From Candidatus Thioglobus sp. (GTDB lineage: Bacteria > Pseudomonadota > Gammaproteobacteria > PS1 > Thioglobaceae): a stretch of 8,232 nucleotides of DNA. How positions within the stretch are numbered: position 1 is the stretch's first letter; the number at the start of each line of letters is the position of its first letter. Position numbers and translations under genes: made by a program. The stretch covers positions 1-8,232 of the forward strand of contig QOAH01000045.1 in the NCBI GenBank assembly GCA_003978185.1, written 5' to 3'. The notes beneath the pieces were generated by a model that saw only the letters and a list, made by a program, of their open reading frames with translations, was not told the DNA's origin and did no database searches. Below are positions 4,953 through 8,232 of this stretch, one piece after another.

Positions 4953-7298
4953 ATGTCAAAAGTTATACTTGAAGATTATGCAGAATTTCTTGAAAAGATT
5001 GCGCCAGAAGTAAGAGATGTTCTGGATGCAACGTTTCAAGATGCTGCGCGTGTTATTTCCCCTGCCGGTCTTAAAGATTATCTAGATGGCGCTAAGGCGC
5101 TTTGCGACTTAGGCCGTGGTAATGATTTAGTAGTTACCTATCTTGAGGTGATGCCACAAATGGCTAAAGAATGTGGTGAGGATATTATTCCTGACTGTGT
5201 GACGGCTGCGATGAAGGCATCATCAATGACTTCTGGTGAAGTTATTATATTGTTATTATCTACTTTGCCGAATGTTGCTCGTCACCTTGGTGACGCACAG
5301 CTGGTCCGTGGTTACTTAACTTTGATCCATCAATTAGCATCAACAGCTTCTCGTGGTTTACGCCCGATGCTCATGCATATTGACGGATTGCTGTCGAAAT
5401 TAACCTTGAGTGGTTTGCGTCGTTGGGCTCAATTTGGTGCTAAAGCTTATCGTAGAGATTATAACAATCTAACTTCTTATTTCTCACTCGAGTCAGCAGA
5501 CTCACGCGCCATGCTAGAAAAAGAGCGTCGTGGTGTTTTATTTATTAAAGTACAACGAAAGCTAAACTTCTATTTACGCGCCTTATGGGGTCGTGATTTT
5601 TTTATTCGCCCAACGGGTGCAGAATATACGGATTTTCGACCATACGTTCAAGACCGAATTCTTTATGTGCCAGATGCTTTGGATGATATTGAGGGTATTG
5701 AAGGTTTAGAGGTTTATCGTGCAACCGTGGCACATATGGCTGCGCATATGATGTATACCAATAAACCCATGTCAGCAGAACAACTCAGCCCTGCACAGAT
5801 GTTCTTTATTGGTCTTTTAGAAGATGCACGTGTCGAATACAAGGCTATTAACGAATTCCCCGGGTTAAAGAAATTATGGCGCTCGCTAATGATGCTTGAG
5901 CATGAAGAGCCAGCTGAGCACAAAACCATGTCGATATTAGAGGGTTTTTCATTGCAGTTGCTGGATGAAACTGTTACAGGTGATGATGAGCAATTAAATA
6001 ATTTTGCTACTAAATTCCATAGTGAAATAGAAGCCAACCAAGATGACAATAATTTTGCTTGGATGATGGGTATCGAGTTATACAATTTGTTTTCAGGTCG
6101 TAAAGCAGTGCCAAGTTTAAGAATTTTAGAGCGTTACCGCGTTGATTATCGAGATGATAATCGTATCGTATGGCACTATGAAGACATTAACTGGGATATG
6201 GGTGTTGAATATATGGCTGCTAGTCAGCAGCAAGTCCGCTATGAAGTTAGCCCTTTAATGATGGCACATGAAGTTGACTGTGAGCTTGCTGGTGATGATG
6301 CACAAGTCGTTTGGACCTGTAAAGATATTATGCGCACCTATGAGGATGATCTGACTGATGACGCTAAGTCATTTAATGAAGCATGGGGAAAAGAGCCAGT
6401 TTCTGATCCATACCACTACCATGAATGGGATTATCAGATTCAGCTACATCGTCCAGACTGGGCTACCGTGTATGAGCGTCGTGCAACCAAAGGCGACCCT
6501 GAAGATATTGATAATATTCTGCTTAAACATAAACCGATTGCACACCGTATTCGACAAATTATTGATTTATTATCACCCGCAGGGGTTCAACGTCAACGTG
6601 GTCTGGAAGATGGCGATGAGGTTGACCTTAATGCTGCGATTGATGCGATGATCGCTATTCGTATGGGTGAACAGCCTAATCCTCGTATTACCATGCGTAA
6701 CGTTCTTAATACGCGTGATTTATCCGTAGTAGTATTGCTAGACCTGTCTGAATCAACCAATGAATTTGTCGGTGATTCAGATAAAACGATTTTACAGTTA
6801 ACGCGTGAAGCGGCAACATTGGTATCAACCGCGATTGAAGGTATTGGTGATCCATTCGCGATTCATGGTTTTGCCTCTGATGGCCGCCATGATGTGCAGT
6901 ATTTCCGTTTTAAAGACTTTAATCAACACTTTGATGATGAAGCTAAGTCACGACTTGCTGGCATGAAGGGTGGTTTGTCGACACGTATGGGTGCTGCACT
7001 TCGTCATGCGGGTGCTCACTTACATAAGCAGCAAGAAAAACGAAAACTCGTTCTCTTAGTTACGGATGGTGAGCCGGCAGATATCGATGAAACAGATCCG
7101 CAGCATTTACGTTTTGACACTAAGAAAGCAGTGGAAGAGCTGTATTCAACAGGTGTTTTAACATATTGTCTGACGCTAGATCCACATGCCGATGCTTATG
7201 TGAAGCGAATTTTTGGTGAAAATAACTATACGGTGATTGAGAATGTAGAACGTCTGCCTGAGCAATTACCATTATTGTTTGCTAGTTTAACGGCTTAA
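4953..7298 (+). CDS. cbbO: CbbO, von Willebrand A domain subunit of the RuBisCO activase
   Basis: This 781-residue CbbO protein is the adaptor that links the CbbQ hexamer to RuBisCO. The N-terminal two thirds form the CbbO/NorD-type region, mostly helical, with HMAAH at 261-265 and EDARVE at 290-295. A linker with LEDGDEVDL at 551-559 and MGEQPNPRI leads into a C-terminal VWA domain starting near residue 590. The VWA metal site (MIDAS) is complete: DLSES at 597-601, Thr677 in GGLSTRMG and Asp705 in VTDGEP. In studied CbbQO systems this metal site is needed to contact RuBisCO. The start ATG is preceded by a modest AAGG 9 nt upstream. NorD, its nitric oxide reductase homologue, is excluded by context. 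It lies 98 bp after cbbQ and 13 bp before the next small gene, with no terminator visible on either side. Confidence 0.95.
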   Translation: MSKVILEDYAEFLEKIAPEVRDVLDATFQDAARVISPAGLKDYLDGAKALCDLGRGNDLVVTYLEVMPQMAKECGEDIIPDCVTAAMKASSMTSGEVIILLLSTLPNVARHLGDAQLVRGYLTLIHQLASTASRGLRPMLMHIDGLLSKLTLSGLRRWAQFGAKAYRRDYNNLTSYFSLESADSRAMLEKERRGVLFIKVQRKLNFYLRALWGRDFFIRPTGAEYTDFRPYVQDRILYVPDALDDIEGIEGLEVYRATVAHMAAHMMYTNKPMSAEQLSPAQMFFIGLLEDARVEYKAINEFPGLKKLWRSLMMLEHEEPAEHKTMSILEGFSLQLLDETVTGDDEQLNNFATKFHSEIEANQDDNNFAWMMGIELYNLFSGRKAVPSLRILERYRVDYRDDNRIVWHYEDINWDMGVEYMAASQQQVRYEVSPLMMAHEVDCELAGDDAQVVWTCKDIMRTYEDDLTDDAKSFNEAWGKEPVSDPYHYHEWDYQIQLHRPDWATVYERRATKGDPEDIDNILLKHKPIAHRIRQIIDLLSPAGVQRQRGLEDGDEVDLNAAIDAMIAIRMGEQPNPRITMRNVLNTRDLSVVVLLDLSESTNEFVGDSDKTILQLTREAATLVSTAIEGIGDPFAIHGFASDGRHDVQYFRFKDFNQHFDDEAKSRLAGMKGGLSTRMGAALRHAGAHLHKQQEKRKLVLLVTDGEPADIDETDPQHLRFDTKKAVEELYSTGVLTYCLTLDPHADAYVKRIFGENNYTVIENVERLPEQLPLLFASLTA

Positions 7299-7311
7299 TT
7301 GTTAACAAGTT

Positions 7312-7566
7312 ATGTTTGAAAGTGACGATGACATAATACACTTTAAGCCTAATTATCCGCACACGCTACCCCAAGATTGGAAAAATATTGATAACCCTAC
7401 TGTGTATGAAATTAGCGCTACGCTAGATACTTTAAAGAAAATGTATGCAGACCAAGTTAGAGATCTTAATCAGGGCAGAGTTGATACAGAATTGGGTGAA
7501 GAAAACTTACGCAATATCGCCACTAATTATCAAAGCATTAAATCAATCTTATTTCAACCACGTTAA
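7312..7566 (+). CDS. Small protein of unknown function after cbbO
   Basis: This 84-residue protein is not recognised. It has an acidic start (MFESDDDIIHF), a Pro-rich stretch (KPNYPHTLPQDW), then what looks like two helices: YEISATLDTLKKMYADQV and a segment from LGEENLRNIATN to the end. It contains no cysteine, signal peptide or membrane segment, so it is probably a small helical cytoplasmic protein or binding partner. It begins 13 bp after the cbbO stop with only a poor ribosome binding site (ACAAG), which suggests translational coupling to cbbO, and ends 15 bp before the CnoX-like gene. The tight packing on one strand and well-formed composition support a real gene in the same transcript. 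Any role with CbbQO or the CnoX-like protein is a guess from position. Confidence 0.75.
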   Translation: MFESDDDIIHFKPNYPHTLPQDWKNIDNPTVYEISATLDTLKKMYADQVRDLNQGRVDTELGEENLRNIATNYQSIKSILFQPR

Positions 7567-7581
7567 ACAAAGGAAAGTATT

Positions 7582-8232
7582 TTGAGTACTGAAGACAAGC
7601 CATTAATATTTGAAGTTAGTCAAAACAATTTTGAAGATTTAGTCATACACAATTCCTCTCATCTACCTGTATTGGTTGAGTTTATGGGTATGTGGTCTGA
7701 GCCTTGTATTAAAACAGAATACGCCATTGCTGATCTAGCGACTGAATTTTCTGGTGATTTTATCTTTGCTAAAATTGATATTGACGAGCAAGACGAATTA
7801 AAACAACAATTTTCAATCACCAATGTGCCTACTTTAGTGGTATTCAAAGATGGAAAAGAAGTACAAAGAGAAGAAGGTGAGTTGCAATTAGAAGAGTTGC
7901 GTATTTTGCTCAAACACTATGGTGTGTTTAGAGAGTCCGATGAATTACGTGATCAAGCCAGAGCAAAACATATGGCTGGCGATACTCAATCCGCTATTAT
8001 GCTATTGACGAAAGCCATTTCCTCAGACCCTAATAATGTACGCGTGGCATTGGATATGGTGCAAATTTTCTTAGATATTGGTGAAATAGAGCAAGCTCAA
8101 GGGTTATTTGATAGACTGCCAGAGTCAGCACAAAAAACCGATATCGGTTTATCAATTTCAACGCAGATTAATTTTATCCGTTTAGCGCAAAATACTGCGG
8201 GCGTAGCTTCACTTCAAGCTCAGGTGTTAAAG
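7582..8232 (+). CDS. cnoX: CnoX/YbbN-like thioredoxin-TPR co-chaperone, 3'-truncated
   Basis: The frame is open from a TTG start to the window edge (217 residues). The TTG follows AAGGA (7570-7574) by 7 nt, and no in-frame ATG exists between the preceding stop at 7564-7566 and the fold, so TTG is the supported start. Residues about 10-115 form a thioredoxin domain: LPVLVEFMGMWSEPC with the active-site position at 38-42, FAKIDIDEQ, and the cis-proline at 83 in NVPTLVVFKDG. Residues from about 125 are TPR-like helices (AKHMAGDTQSAIMLLTKAI). This architecture, with SxxC replacing CxxC, is that of E. coli CnoX (YbbN), which protects proteins from oxidation and hands them to GroEL. Cys42 is the only cysteine visible; the second E. 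coli cysteine (Cys63, in KLDCDA) aligns with Ile67. About 65-70 C-terminal residues should lie outside the window. Confidence 0.87.
   Translation, partial: MSTEDKPLIFEVSQNNFEDLVIHNSSHLPVLVEFMGMWSEPCIKTEYAIADLATEFSGDFIFAKIDIDEQDELKQQFSITNVPTLVVFKDGKEVQREEGELQLEELRILLKHYGVFRESDELRDQARAKHMAGDTQSAIMLLTKAISSDPNNVRVALDMVQIFLDIGEIEQAQGLFDRLPESAQKTDIGLSISTQINFIRLAQNTAGVASLQAQVLK

Noticed and set aside
5714..6085. 123-codon minus-strand frame inside cbbO
   Set aside because: It is antisense to conserved CbbO sequence including HMAAH and EDARVE; Ser- and Cys-rich shadow composition.
6358..6651. 97-codon frame inside cbbO
   Set aside because: It is an out-of-frame shadow of the cbbO coding sequence with no family features.
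7659..7913. 84-codon minus-strand frame near the right edge
   Set aside because: It is Ser- and Asn-rich and antisense to the thioredoxin domain of the CnoX-like gene, whose TTG start makes that gene easy to miss.

Overview
The window looks like chromosome of an AT-rich autotrophic gammaproteobacterium. A sulfur oxidiser of the SUP05/Thioglobus group, which includes thiotrophic mussel and clam symbionts, is the best guess. This is inferred from the base composition, the green-type form IA RuBisCO and the cbbR-cbbLS-cbbQO layout; the sequence contains no direct taxonomic marker.

Layout from left to right. Positions 1-816 hold the 3' part of argJ (arginine biosynthesis). It ends directly against the stop codon of cbbR, a LysR-type regulator on the minus strand (817-1710). 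A very AT-rich 94-bp gap separates cbbR from the divergent cbbL. This gap holds a readable -35/-10 pair for cbbL and a 13-bp perfect inverted repeat around the -35 box. The form I RuBisCO large (1805-3223) and small (3286-3633) subunit genes follow, with an 11-bp hairpin between them and a strong intrinsic terminator after cbbS. Immediately past the terminator comes a 106-residue protein of unknown function, then cbbQ (MoxR-type AAA+ ATPase) and cbbO (von Willebrand A domain protein). After cbbO lie an 84-residue unknown protein and a TTG-started gene for a thioredoxin-TPR protein of the CnoX/YbbN type, which runs off the right edge.

Together this is a RuBisCO production and maintenance unit. 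CbbR controls the locus, CbbL and CbbS form the enzyme, and CbbQ and CbbO form the ATP-driven activase that removes inhibitory sugar phosphates from form IA RuBisCO. The CnoX-like protein may help RuBisCO folding through GroEL, which is an inference from position and family. No carboxysome gene is visible, and the N-terminal insertion in CbbS fits the non-carboxysomal IAq class. The terminator placed between cbbLS and the activase genes suggests that enzyme and activase are made in different amounts.

The least explained parts are the two small unknown proteins inside and after the activase cassette, the terminator/promoter junction at 3654-3701, and the nested inverted repeats between cbbQ and cbbO. 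No tRNA, rRNA, CRISPR array, insertion sequence or phage gene was seen.
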